Shown here: positions 1 to 6,406 of the stretch, in pieces | Layout of the letters: each line of letters opens with the position of its first letter | Position numbering within the stretch: the stretch's first letter is position 1 | DNA from: an uncultured Alphaproteobacteria bacterium | GTDB taxonomy: Bacteria; Pseudomonadota; Alphaproteobacteria; CALKHQ01 | Direction of reading: 5' to 3' | Assembly: GCA_937988735.1 (NCBI GenBank) | Contig: CALKHQ010000353.1 | Coordinates: 1 to 10,958 of the forward strand | DNA: 10,958 nucleotides | Translations under genes and position numbers: made by a program | The notes under the pieces: generated by a model | What the model was told of the DNA's origin: nothing | Databases searched by the model: none | What the model saw: only the letters and a program-made list of their open reading frames with translations

Positions 1-198
1 ACCATCCGCACTCGTCGCGAGGTTGAGCCGGCCGTTGGCGGCCATGGTGCGAAGCCCGTCCGGCGTGTCGCGCGTGGAGGACGACGGCGGATCGATGCGG
101 CCGGCGTGGGCGGCGAAGGCGCGATGCAGCAGTGCGAGCAGTTCGTCCCAGCGATCGAAGCCCGGCGGCGCCGGAGCGATGACGAACTCCTCGGCCAT
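1..198 (-). CDS. GNAT-family N-acetyltransferase, N-terminal part (runs off the window)
   Basis: This is an open frame of 66 codons from an ATG at 196-198 to the window edge, with no stop. The translation begins MAEEFVIAPAPPGFDRW, continues with a DELLALLHRAFA helix, and then has AGRIDPPSS. A Trp-led amphipathic helix followed by 'GRIDPPSS' is the typical opening of a group of small bacterial GNAT acetyltransferases (acetyl-CoA dependent, cytosolic). The acetyl-CoA-binding motif would lie outside the window, so the family call rests on the first 50 residues only. The start lies 16 bp after the pntB stop on the same strand, with a modest purine-rich stretch (GAAGGG) ahead of the ATG, so it is probably co-transcribed at the tail of the pnt operon. 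A link to transhydrogenase function is not implied. The substrate is unknown. Confidence 0.66.
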   Translation of the reverse strand, partial: MAEEFVIAPAPPGFDRWDELLALLHRAFAAHAGRIDPPSSSTRDTPDGLRTMAANGRLNLATSADG

Positions 199-214
199 CG
201 GCCGCCCTTCGCGC

Positions 215-1606
215 CTACTCCATCGCCTTGACGATGTCCTCGACCATCTTCTTGGCGTCGGCGAACAGCATCATGGTGTTGTCGCGGTAGAACAGCGGGT
301 TGTCGACGCCCGCGTAACCCGAGCCGAGCGACCGCTTCACGAACAGCACCGTCTTCGCCTTCTCCACGTCCAGCACCGGCATGCCGTAGATCGGGCTGGA
401 GCTGTCGGTCTTCGCCGCCGGGTTGGTCACGTCGTTGGCGCCGATGACGAAGGCGACGTCGGCCTGAGCGAACTCCCGGTTGATGTCCTCCAGCTCGAAC
501 ACCTCGTCGTAGGGAACGTTCGCCTCCGCCAGCAGCACGTTCATGTGCCCCGGCATGCGCCCGGCGACGGGGTGGATGGCGTAGCTGACCTTCACCCCCT
601 GCTTCTTCAGCAGGTCGGCCATCTCGCGCAACGCGTGCTGGGCCTGGGCGACCGCCATGCCGTAGCCGGGCACGATGATCACCGACGACGCGTTGGACAT
701 CAGGAACGCCGCGTCCTCGGCACTGCCCTGCTTCACGGTGCGGTCGGCGAGCGCCGCCTGGCCGGCCGCCGCCTCGCCGCCGAAGCCGCCGAGGATGACG
801 TTGAAGAACGACCGGTTCATCCCCTTGCACATGATGTAGCTGAGGATGGCGCCGGAGGAGCCGACCAGCGCGCCGGTGATGATCAGCAGCGGGTTGTGCA
901 GCGTGAAGCCGATGCCGGCGGCGGCCCAGCCGGAATAGGAGTTCAGCATCGAGATCACGACCGGCATGTCGGCGCCGCCGATCGGCACGATCATCAGCAC
1001 GCCCAGCGCCAGCGCCAGGATGATGATCAGCCACAGCAGGATGCCCGGCTCCCAGATCGAGAAGAACACCACCAGCAGGATGAGGACGAGGCCGATGCCA
1101 AGGTTCACGAAGTGCTGGAACGGGAACACCAGCGGCTTGCCGGAGATGACGCCCTGCAGCTTGCCCCAGGCGATGACGGAGCCGGTGAAGGTGTAGGCGC
1201 CGACCGCGGCGCCGATGCTCATCTCGATGAGGCTGACGCCCCGGATCTCGTTGGTGCCCGGGATCAGCAGCCCGAACGCTTCCGGCGAGTAGAAGGCGGC
1301 CAGCGCGACGAACACCGCGGCCAGGCCCACCAGGCTGTGGAAGGCGGCGACGAGCTGCGGCAGGGCCGTCATCTGGATGCGCTGGGCGACCACGAACCCG
1401 ATCGCGCCGCCGATGGCGAGGCCGCCGAGGATCCACCACCAGTTGTGCACCTGCGGGCCGAACATGGTGGTAAGGATCGCGATCGCCATGCCGGCGATGC
1501 CGTAGAAGTTGCCCCGCCGCGCCGTTTCCGGCGACGAGAGCCCGCGCAACGCCATGATGAAGCAGATCGCGGCGATCAGGTACATTATCGAGGTGAACGC
1601 GTCCAC
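215..1606 (-). CDS. pntB: NAD(P) transhydrogenase subunit beta PntB
   Basis: This is the membrane plus NADP(H)-binding subunit of proton-translocating transhydrogenase, which uses the proton-motive force to drive NADH + NADP+ to NAD+ + NADPH in the inner membrane. At 463 residues it has the normal length. Residues 1-260 hold many hydrophobic spans (domain II). H90 in AAFHSLVG, D213 in GGADMPV and N222 in LNSYSG match the conserved channel His, Asp and Asn of the family. Residues about 290-463 are the NADP(H) domain III, with VPGYGMAVAQAQ (312-323), HPVAGRMPGHMNVLLAEA (345-362), VIGANDVTNPAA (387-398) and GMPVLDVEKAK (408-418). The start codon is GTG at 1604-1606, preceded by GGAGG five bases away, and MDAFTS fits the family N-terminus. 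It follows pntAB by 39 bp. All key motifs are intact. Confidence 0.97.
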   Translation of the reverse strand: MDAFTSIMYLIAAICFIMALRGLSSPETARRGNFYGIAGMAIAILTTMFGPQVHNWWWILGGLAIGGAIGFVVAQRIQMTALPQLVAAFHSLVGLAAVFVALAAFYSPEAFGLLIPGTNEIRGVSLIEMSIGAAVGAYTFTGSVIAWGKLQGVISGKPLVFPFQHFVNLGIGLVLILLVVFFSIWEPGILLWLIIILALALGVLMIVPIGGADMPVVISMLNSYSGWAAAGIGFTLHNPLLIITGALVGSSGAILSYIMCKGMNRSFFNVILGGFGGEAAAGQAALADRTVKQGSAEDAAFLMSNASSVIIVPGYGMAVAQAQHALREMADLLKKQGVKVSYAIHPVAGRMPGHMNVLLAEANVPYDEVFELEDINREFAQADVAFVIGANDVTNPAAKTDSSSPIYGMPVLDVEKAKTVLFVKRSLGSGYAGVDNPLFYRDNTMMLFADAKKMVEDIVKAME

Positions 1607-1645
1607 CTGCTCCTCCCTAGCGACGGCCCCGGTCCCGGACTGCGA

Positions 1646-2164
1646 TCAGCGCGGCTTCTTGCGGAACATCGCCAGCATCCGGCGCGTGACCAGGAAGCCG
1701 CCGAAGATGTTCACCGAAGCCAGGATCACGGCGAGGAAGCCGAACACCGTGGAGACGAAGCCGAACACCGTGGAGACATTGTCCACCGCCATGCCGGCCG
1801 CGATCAGCGCGCCGACGATGATGACCGACGAAATGGCGTTGGTGACCGCCATCAGCGGCGAGTGCAGCGCCGGCGTGACGTGCCACACCACGTAGTAGCC
1901 GACGAAGATCGCCAGCACGAAGACCGCGAGCAGCGACAGGAAATCGGGCCCGTGGGCGGCGTCTAGAAGCTGCTGGAGCGCCGCCTCCGCAGCCGGCCTC
2001 GGCACCACCGGGACGGTGGTCGCGACATCCGGCACCGGCACGGGCACCTGCACCTGCGCCGCCGGCGTGTCTGCGGCCTGCTGCGCGGCTTCTCCCATCC
2101 GGCGGATCAAATCGAGGGCGCCGCCCAAACCCTGGCCGCCCTGGTCCGTGGTCTGCTCTTCCAT
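1646..2164 (-). CDS. pntAB: NAD(P) transhydrogenase subunit alpha part 2 PntAB (with a duplicated membrane segment)
   Basis: This is the small membrane subunit that, with PntB, forms the proton-conducting domain II of split-type transhydrogenases. It has 172 residues. Residues 75-93 (LLAVFVLAIFVGYYVVW), 103-122 (containing NAISSVIIVGAL) and about 137-159 (FLAVILASVNIFGGFLV) are the three expected spans, and the end RRMLAMFRKKPR is canonical. Two features are odd. First, about 70 residues of Pro/Ala/Val-rich sequence (including VQVPVPVPDV) precede the first span, which is longer than in the compact versions I know. Second, VSTVFGF occurs twice in a row at residues 130-143, encoded by a perfect 21-bp tandem repeat at the start of the third span. 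The ATG lies two bases after the pntAA stop, so translation is probably coupled. A GGGG stretch 7 bases ahead of the ATG can serve as ribosome site. Confidence 0.95.
   Translation of the reverse strand: MEEQTTDQGGQGLGGALDLIRRMGEAAQQAADTPAAQVQVPVPVPDVATTVPVVPRPAAEAALQQLLDAAHGPDFLSLLAVFVLAIFVGYYVVWHVTPALHSPLMAVTNAISSVIIVGALIAAGMAVDNVSTVFGFVSTVFGFLAVILASVNIFGGFLVTRRMLAMFRKKPR
1736..1777. repeat. Perfect 21-bp tandem duplication inside pntAB
   Basis: The two copies 1736-1756 and 1757-1777 are identical base for base, and the flanking bases differ, so the unit is exactly 21 bp. On the coding (minus) strand each copy gives VSTVFGF, so the reading frame is kept and seven residues are added at the start of the third membrane span of PntAB. 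Perfect identity, including at third codon positions, suggests a recent slippage event. An assembly error is the alternative. Confidence 0.97.
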
Positions 2165-2166
2165 GC

Positions 2167-3597
2167 TCAGTCCCCGGTCTTGGCGCCGCCGGCGCCGTTG
2201 TCGCCATCCCCGCCGTCCGGCTGGTCCGGCATTGCCGCCGCCTCGCCCTCCGTGCCGGCCGAGGTCGCCTTCGGTGCAGTCTTCCGCGGTGCGCGCCGGG
2301 TCGCGGCCTTCTTCGCCGCCGGCTGCGCAACCGCCTCGGTGCCGCCGGCGGCGACCGCGCCGCCCTGGGCGGCCTCCGCGGCCGGCACCGGGGTCGGTGC
2401 CGGCGGTGGCGCCGGCGGGGCGGCGGCAGCCGCAGCGGCCGCCGCCTCCCTGAACGCCGGATGGACGATGTCGCTGTCGCGGGTCAGGCAGGTCGCGGCA
2501 ATGATTTCGTCGTCGAGGTCGATGGTGAGCGCGCCCTTCTCCCGGTCGATCAGCGGGGTCAGGAAGTTCAGCAGGTTCCGGGCGTAGAGCGCGCTCGCGT
2601 CGCTGGCGATCCGCGCCGGCATGTTCCGGTAGCCGACGATGATGACGCCGTTGGGCGTGGTCACCACCTCGCCGGGGACGGAGCCCTCGACGTTGCCGCC
2701 CTGGTCGACGGCGAGATCGACGATGACGGCGCCCGGCTTCATCTCCGCCACCATGTCGGCCGTGATCAGCACCGGCGCCCTGCGGCCGGGGATGAGCGCG
2801 GTGGTAATCGCGATGTCCTGCTTTCTCAGCGTCTCGCGGACCAGCGCCGCCTGCTGCCGCTTGTAGTCCTCCGACATCTCCCTGGCGTAGCCGCCCGCGG
2901 TCTCCGCCTGCCGGCTCTCCTCGTTCTCCACCATGACGAAGGTGGCGCCGAGGCTCTGCACCTGCTCCTTCGCCGCGGGCCGGACGTCGGTGGCGGAAAC
3001 GACTGCGCCGAGACGCTTGGCAGTGGCGATGGCCTGCAGCCCGGCGACGCCGGCGCCCAGCACGAACACGCGGGCCGGCGCCACGGTGCCGGCCGCGGTC
3101 ATCATCAGCGGAAAGGCCTTGGACAGGTTCGCCGCCTCCAGCACCGCCTTGTAGCCGGCGAGGTTGGCCTGGGAGGACAGCACGTCCATGGTCTGCGCGC
3201 GGGTGATCCGCGGCAGCAGCTCCAAGGCGAAGGCGGTGATGCCCGCGGCAGCGTAGGCGGCGATCCGCTGCGGGGCGGCGTAGGGGTTCAGGATCCCGAC
3301 CAGCAGCGCGCCGGACGGAATCACGGCGAGCTCGTCCTCGGCCGCGCCCTCCTCGCCGGCGGCGAGTGGCGCGCGCACCTTGAGCACGACCGCGGCCCCC
3401 TCGGCCGCGGCGCGGGCGGACGGCGCGATGACCGCGCCCGCCTCGGCATAGGCGGCGTCGGTCATGCCGGAGGCGACGCCGGCGCCGGTCTCCACCGCCA
3501 CGGTGGCGCCCAGGCCGATGAGCTTCCGCACCGTTTCCGGCGAGGCTGCGACGCGCCGTTCATCGGCGCGGCGTTCTTTCAGGACGGCAATTTTCAT
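2167..3597 (-). CDS. pntAA: NAD(P) transhydrogenase subunit alpha part 1 PntAA (NAD-binding, with long low-complexity tail)
   Basis: This is the soluble NAD(H)-binding domain I of proton-translocating transhydrogenase, docked on the cytosolic face of the PntAB/PntB membrane complex. MKIAVLKERR is the classic start of the PntA/alanine dehydrogenase fold. RITRAQTMDVLSSQANLAGYKAV (from R130) contains R130, Q135 and D138, matching the nucleotide-contacting Arg, Gln and Asp of the Rhodospirillum enzyme. The Rossmann motif is GAGVAGLQAIATAKRLGA (181-198) with ATDVR (202-206). The conserved domain ends at IVHPAFRE (about 383), close to where the Rhodospirillum protein stops. Here about 93 residues follow: poly-Ala/Pro (384-411), a Lys/Arg/Ala segment AAKKAATRRAPRKTAPKA (427-444), then an acidic Gly-rich end. 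The ATG has no strong Shine-Dalgarno. It is the first gene of the pnt operon and overlaps nothing. Confidence 0.96.
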   Translation of the reverse strand: MKIAVLKERRADERRVAASPETVRKLIGLGATVAVETGAGVASGMTDAAYAEAGAVIAPSARAAAEGAAVVLKVRAPLAAGEEGAAEDELAVIPSGALLVGILNPYAAPQRIAAYAAAGITAFALELLPRITRAQTMDVLSSQANLAGYKAVLEAANLSKAFPLMMTAAGTVAPARVFVLGAGVAGLQAIATAKRLGAVVSATDVRPAAKEQVQSLGATFVMVENEESRQAETAGGYAREMSEDYKRQQAALVRETLRKQDIAITTALIPGRRAPVLITADMVAEMKPGAVIVDLAVDQGGNVEGSVPGEVVTTPNGVIIVGYRNMPARIASDASALYARNLLNFLTPLIDREKGALTIDLDDEIIAATCLTRDSDIVHPAFREAAAAAAAAAPPAPPPAPTPVPAAEAAQGGAVAAGGTEAVAQPAAKKAATRRAPRKTAPKATSAGTEGEAAAMPDQPDGGDGDNGAGGAKTGD

Positions 3598-3637
3598 GGC
3601 TCGCGACCAGCTGGGGTGGGTGCGACAGGCTGGCCCT

Positions 3638-3667
3638 TACAAAGGCAAGGGCCGCCCGAATTTGCAA
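3638..3667 (-). promoter_or_regulatory. Possible pnt operon promoter overlapping an inverted repeat
   Basis: Within the 129-bp gap between the ABC transporter stop and pntAA, the minus strand carries TTGCAA (3667-3662), then 18 bases, then TTTGTA (3643-3638), placing a start of transcription roughly 35 bases before the pntAA ATG. The match to a sigma-70-type promoter is weak. An inverted repeat, GGCCCTT (3632-3638) with AAGGGCC (3647-3653) around an 8-base loop, covers the proposed -10 and could be an operator or simply a hairpin. No T-tract follows, so it is not a standard terminator. Confidence 0.25.
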
Positions 3668-3705
3668 GCCCCATGATGCCGTTGGACGGCCGCACTTCAC
3701 CGTGT

Positions 3706-3717
3706 CGTACGCGTACG
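3706..3717. repeat. 12-bp perfect palindrome after the ABC transporter gene
   Basis: CGTACGCGTACG is its own reverse complement and sits 9 bp beyond the ABC transporter stop, about 110 bp before pntAA. It might be a dimeric regulator site for the pnt operon. Palindromes of this size in GC-rich DNA can also be chance. No second copy was noticed in the window. Confidence 0.4.
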
Positions 3718-3726
3718 CTGCCGGGA

Positions 3727-5589
3727 TCAGGCAGCCGAATCGCGGGCGATGAACCCGCCCGACTGCCGGGCCCACAGCTGGGCGTAGAGCCCGCCCTGGT
3801 TCAGCAGCTCGTCGTGAGTCCCGTCCTCGACGATGCGGCCCTGATCCATCACCACCAGCCGGTCCATGGCGGCGATGGTGGACAGCCGGTGGGCAATGGC
3901 GATCACCGTCTTGCCGGCCATCAGGGCGTAGAGCTGCTCCTGGATTTCCGCCTCCACCTCGGAATCGAGCGCGGAGGTCGCTTCGTCCAGGATCAGGATC
4001 GGCGCGTTCTTCAGCAGCACCCGTGCGATCGCGATCCGCTGCCGCTGACCGCCGGAGAGCTTGACGCCGCGCTCGCCGACCTCGGCCGCATAGCCGGTGC
4101 GGCCCTTCGCGTCCACGAGCTGGGGAATGAAACCCGCCGCCTGCGCCTGGGCCGCGGCGGCCATGATGCTGTCGAGGTCGGCGCTGTGCTGGCCGTAACC
4201 GATGTTGTCGGCGATCGAGCGGTGCAGCAGCGAGGTGTCCTGCGAGACCATGCCGATCTGGGCGCGCAGGCTGTCCTGCGTCACGCGGGCGATGTCCTGC
4301 CCGTCGATCAGGATCCGCCCGGCCTCGAGGTCATGGAAGCGCAGCAGCAGGTTGACCAGCGTGGACTTGCCGGCGCCCGACCGCCCGACCAGCCCGACCT
4401 TCTCGCCCGGGCGGATGGTCAGCGACAGGTCGTCGATGACGCCGCCCTCCTTGCCGTAGTGGAAGCGGATGTGCTCGTAGCGGATCTCGCCGCGCTCGAC
4501 CCTCAGCGGCACCGCGTCCGGCGCATCGACCACGCCCAGCGGCTTGACGATCGAGGTCATGCCGTCCTGCACCGTGCCGATCGCCTCGAAGATGCCGGTC
4601 ACCACCCACATGATCCAGCCGGACAGGTTGTTGATCCGGATCACGAGCCCGGTCGCGAGCGCGATCGCGCCCAGCGTGATCCCGCCCGCGCCCCACAGCC
4701 ACAGCGCGAGCCCGGCGGTGCCGACGATGAGGACGCCGTTGATCGACCACAGCCAGATCTGCATGCCGGTGATGGCCCACATCTGGTGCTGCAGCGTCTT
4801 CGTGTGCTCGACGATGCCTTCGCGGGCGTAGGCGTCCTCGCGGTCGGTGTGGGAGAACAGCTTCACCGTCGCCATGTTGGTGTAGCTGTCCACGATCCGG
4901 CCCATCAGGTTCGACCGCGCCTCGGACTGCACCTTTGAACGGGCGCGGATGCGCGGAACGAAGCGGCAGAGGATGCCGATGTAGAGCGCGATCCAGATCA
5001 GGAGGGGCACGACCAGCGGCGGATCGATCTGGAAGAACAGCACCAGCGTGCTGACGGTGTAGATGAACACGAACCACAGCGCGTTCACCACCTCCAGCGC
5101 CGACTCCCGCAGCGAGGCCGCCGTCTGCATCACCCGGTTCGCCACCCGGCCGGCGAAGTCGTTCTGGAAGAAGCCCATGCTCTGCCGCAGCACGTAGCGG
5201 TGGGTCTGCCAGCGAACCCGGGAGTTGAGGTTGGGGGCGACCGTCTGGTTGATCAGCGTCGCATGCAGCCCGAACAGCAGCGGGCGGGCAATCAGGGCGA
5301 CGAAGGCCATCACCAGCAGCGTCCCGCCGTGGTCGGCCCACAGCCGGTCGAAGCTCTCCGCCGCCTGCAGCAGGTCAACCAGTTCGCCGACGAAGGCGAA
5401 CAGCGACACCTCCACCAGCGCGGCGCCGGTGCCGACGATCAGGATCGCCAGCATGCCCAACCGGAACTGGCGGATGAAATACCAGTAGAAGGCGACCAGC
5501 CCCGTCGGCGGGCGCTCCACCGGGCGGTCGGGAACGGGATCGTAGAGGGTTTCGAACCAGCGCAGCATCCTGTCCCGAGCCACGTGCAT
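3727..5589 (-). CDS. ABC exporter half-transporter (fused membrane and ATPase domains)
   Basis: This 620-residue type IV (exporter-fold) ABC protein has its membrane domain first. Hydrophobic spans lie near residues 44-66, 88-108, 168-187, 191-211 and 278-335, matching a six-helix domain. The ATPase domain occupies about 365-605: Walker A GRSGAGKST (402-410), Q-loop Q450 in MVSQDTSLL, signature LSGGQ (511-515), Walker B ILILDE (531-536), D-loop SALD and H-loop H567 in AIAHRLST. All catalytic residues are present, so it should be active, probably as a homodimer in the inner membrane. The substrate cannot be told: it resembles the broad MsbA/multidrug/lipid exporter group. The ATG at 5587-5589 has no clear ribosome site. 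Met8 (5566-5568) follows GGGACAGG and is an equally good start. It is transcribed toward pntAA but separated by 129 bp, so probably a separate unit. Confidence 0.95.
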   Translation of the reverse strand: MHVARDRMLRWFETLYDPVPDRPVERPPTGLVAFYWYFIRQFRLGMLAILIVGTGAALVEVSLFAFVGELVDLLQAAESFDRLWADHGGTLLVMAFVALIARPLLFGLHATLINQTVAPNLNSRVRWQTHRYVLRQSMGFFQNDFAGRVANRVMQTAASLRESALEVVNALWFVFIYTVSTLVLFFQIDPPLVVPLLIWIALYIGILCRFVPRIRARSKVQSEARSNLMGRIVDSYTNMATVKLFSHTDREDAYAREGIVEHTKTLQHQMWAITGMQIWLWSINGVLIVGTAGLALWLWGAGGITLGAIALATGLVIRINNLSGWIMWVVTGIFEAIGTVQDGMTSIVKPLGVVDAPDAVPLRVERGEIRYEHIRFHYGKEGGVIDDLSLTIRPGEKVGLVGRSGAGKSTLVNLLLRFHDLEAGRILIDGQDIARVTQDSLRAQIGMVSQDTSLLHRSIADNIGYGQHSADLDSIMAAAAQAQAAGFIPQLVDAKGRTGYAAEVGERGVKLSGGQRQRIAIARVLLKNAPILILDEATSALDSEVEAEIQEQLYALMAGKTVIAIAHRLSTIAAMDRLVVMDQGRIVEDGTHDELLNQGGLYAQLWARQSGGFIARDSAA

Positions 5590-5724
5590 CCGATGGGGCC
5601 AGCCTCGCAGCGGCCCGGACTCGCGTGACGCGTGGCCTGACGGCGGGAAGCGGCCGTGCCGGTCAGCGCTGCCAGGCGCCCGCGATCAGGCGCGTGACGG
5701 TGTCACCGGAGAAGCTCCCCTCGA

Positions 5725-5757
5725 CCGCAAACTGCGGAGCGGCGCCCGTGGCGCCGC
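5725..5757. repeat. Two adjacent strong hairpins
   Basis: CCGCA (5725-5729) pairs with TGCGG (5733-5737) around AAC. One base later GCGGCGCC (5739-5746) pairs perfectly with GGCGCCGC (5750-5757) around CGT. Eight G/C pairs with a 3-base loop is very stable. No T-run follows on either strand, so a classical terminator is not supported. A structured leader, transcription pause or protein-binding site are possible. Confidence 0.6.
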
Positions 5758-5844
5758 AGCCCTCTCCTACTCCCATCGGCGGCAAAGGAAAACGCCTATT
5801 CGCGTTAACGTCGTGCCGGCGGCGGACGCGGGTCTGCACCGATC

Positions 5845-5868
5845 CCGGATCAGGATCGCGTGATCCGG
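5845..5868. repeat. Inverted repeat upstream of the small exported-protein gene
   Basis: CCGGATCA (5845-5852) pairs perfectly with TGATCCGG (5861-5868) around the 8-base spacer GGATCGCG. It is followed at once by an imperfect second repeat, CCCGCCGCGG (5871-5880) with CCGCGGGCGGG (5892-5902). The first repeat lies just before the proposed -35 at 5881, a typical position for an operator or activator site. The function is inferred from position alone. Confidence 0.55.
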
Positions 5869-5880
5869 AGCCCGCCGCGG

Positions 5881-5910
5881 TTGTTCCCGCACCGCGGGCG
5901 GGACTAGTCT
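5881..5910 (+). promoter_or_regulatory. Possible promoter of the 56-residue exported protein gene
   Basis: TTGTTC (5881-5886) is separated by 18 bases from TAGTCT (5905-5910), which lies in the palindrome GACTAGTC. It is a partial match to the -35/-10 pattern, placed about 50 bp before the ATG at 5961, giving a leader of about 40-45 bases. The -35 lies in the loop of the imperfect repeat 5871-5902. Confidence 0.3.
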
Positions 5911-5960
5911 CGGATCCCCGGGCACGGCCCGGTCGGCGATCCGGCACGGAGGACACGACG

Positions 5961-6131
5961 ATGCGTCTGACTGAAGCCTTCGGGATTGCACTGGCGGTCA
6001 CCGCCCTTGCGGCTGCGCCTGCCTTCGCCTGCGGCGGCCGGCAGGTGTCGGACAGCGGCCGCCTGACCATCGCGACCGGACCCGAGCCGGTCACGCCCCA
6101 GACGCCGATCCCGGCCCCGGCGGACGACTGA
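5961..6131 (+). CDS. Small exported protein, 56 residues, unknown function
   Basis: I do not recognise a family. The ATG at 5961 is preceded by GGAGG nine to ten bases upstream, a strong ribosome site, and this decides the start although the frame stays open further upstream. The N-terminus MRLTEAFGIALAVTALAAA followed by PAFA and then CGGRQ reads as a signal peptide. Cleavage could be by signal peptidase I after AFA. The Cys directly after it could instead be lipidated, but AFAC is a poor lipobox. The mature part is only about 33 residues, begins with a Cys-Gly-Gly, and ends with a Pro-rich stretch (GPEPVTPQTPIPAPADD), so it is probably unstructured in the periplasm or tethered to a membrane. 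Its own promoter region is rich in inverted repeats. It converges on the minus-strand microprotein gene, with 35 bp between the stops. Confidence 0.72.
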   Translation: MRLTEAFGIALAVTALAAAPAFACGGRQVSDSGRLTIATGPEPVTPQTPIPAPADD

Positions 6132-6166
6132 GTCGCCCGCACGCCTGGCCTGGCCGGCGACCGGCG

Positions 6167-6259
6167 TCAGCCGAAGGCTGCGACGACGAGCAGCGTGACG
6201 GCGAAGCAGCCGGCACCCATGGCGGCGGAGAGGGCAACTGTCAGCAGGATCTGGGTCAC
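6167..6259 (-). CDS. Single-span membrane microprotein, 30 residues
   Basis: This short frame starts with GTG at 6257-6259 and stops with TGA at 6167-6169. The translation starts MTQILLTVALSAAMGAG and ends CFAVTLLVVAAFG: almost wholly hydrophobic, no charged residue, only Gln and Thr near the start, so one transmembrane helix spans nearly the whole protein. GGAG lies eight bases ahead of the GTG, a good ribosome site, and the third codon positions are nearly all G or C. Together these make chance unlikely, though 30 residues is too short to be certain. It lies 147 bp downstream of dps on the same strand, beyond a hairpin. It could be read from the dps transcript or from its own promoter. The function is unknown; partner modulation of a membrane complex would be typical for such proteins but is speculation. 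Confidence 0.5.
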   Translation of the reverse strand: MTQILLTVALSAAMGAGCFAVTLLVVAAFG

Positions 6260-6350
6260 GGCCTGGTCTCCGGTCCGGCCGCACCGCCCTCCGGTTCCCG
6301 GCGCGGAGTTTCTGCCGGCCTGCCTGGCGCTGGTGACGACGCGCTCCCGT

Positions 6351-6381
6351 CGCGTCTGGCCCGAAGGTAGGGCCCGACGCG
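6351..6381 (-). terminator. Hairpin downstream of dps, possible terminator
   Basis: CGCGTC (6351-6356) pairs with GACGCG (6376-6381). After one mismatch, GGCCC (6358-6362) pairs with GGGCC (6370-6374), closing a 7-base loop. The hairpin lies 25 bp past the dps stop, where a terminator would be expected. There is no T-run, so termination efficiency is uncertain. Partial read-through would reach the microprotein gene at 6259. Confidence 0.45.
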
Positions 6382-6406
6382 GGATCAGGCACTGACGGGC
6401 GTCACA

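Larger units (their letters stand above)
5590..5960. other. Intergenic region rich in inverted repeats
   Basis: This 371-bp region lies between the ABC transporter (minus) and the small exported protein (plus), and should hold both divergent promoters. It carries four inverted repeats, two of them back to back (5725-5757) and two adjacent ones (5845-5902), plus an AT-richer island at about 5783-5809 that stands out from its surroundings. On the minus strand an ATG at 5774-5776 opens a 37-codon frame ending at 5663 (MGVGEGCGATG...RLIAGAWQR). Its third positions are mostly G/C, but no ribosome site precedes it, so I do not call it a gene. No RNA gene was recognised. Confidence 0.6.

Noticed and set aside
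23..1966. A 647-codon plus-strand open frame opposite pntB and pntAB
   Set aside because: The His/Asp/Arg/Gln-rich translation is typical of antisense frames in GC-rich genes; PntB and PntAB are unambiguous.
2403..2450. Simple-sequence GCC/GCG run as a possible structural repeat
   Set aside because: It is the alanine-rich linker of PntAA (residues 385-393 and following) written in GC-rich codons, not an independent repeat.
2461..4938. An 825-codon plus-strand open frame spanning pntAA and the ABC transporter
   Set aside because: Same explanation: it crosses two well-supported minus-strand genes and the gap between them, and shows no family motif.
5663..5776. A 37-codon minus-strand frame (MGVGEGCGATG...RLIAGAWQR)
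   Set aside because: The codon use looks coding-like, but there is no ribosome site and much of it is the 5725-5757 hairpin pair. It is too short to call without conservation data.
5625..5960. Upstream extension of the small exported-protein gene in the same frame
   Set aside because: The signal peptide and GGAGG site fix the start at 5961. The upstream part is Arg/Pro-rich and would place the signal peptide in mid-protein.
6132..6161. GTCGCC/GGCGAC inverted repeat between the convergent small genes as a two-way terminator
   Set aside because: It has only six pairs with an 18-base loop and no T-run, so it is too weak to annotate.
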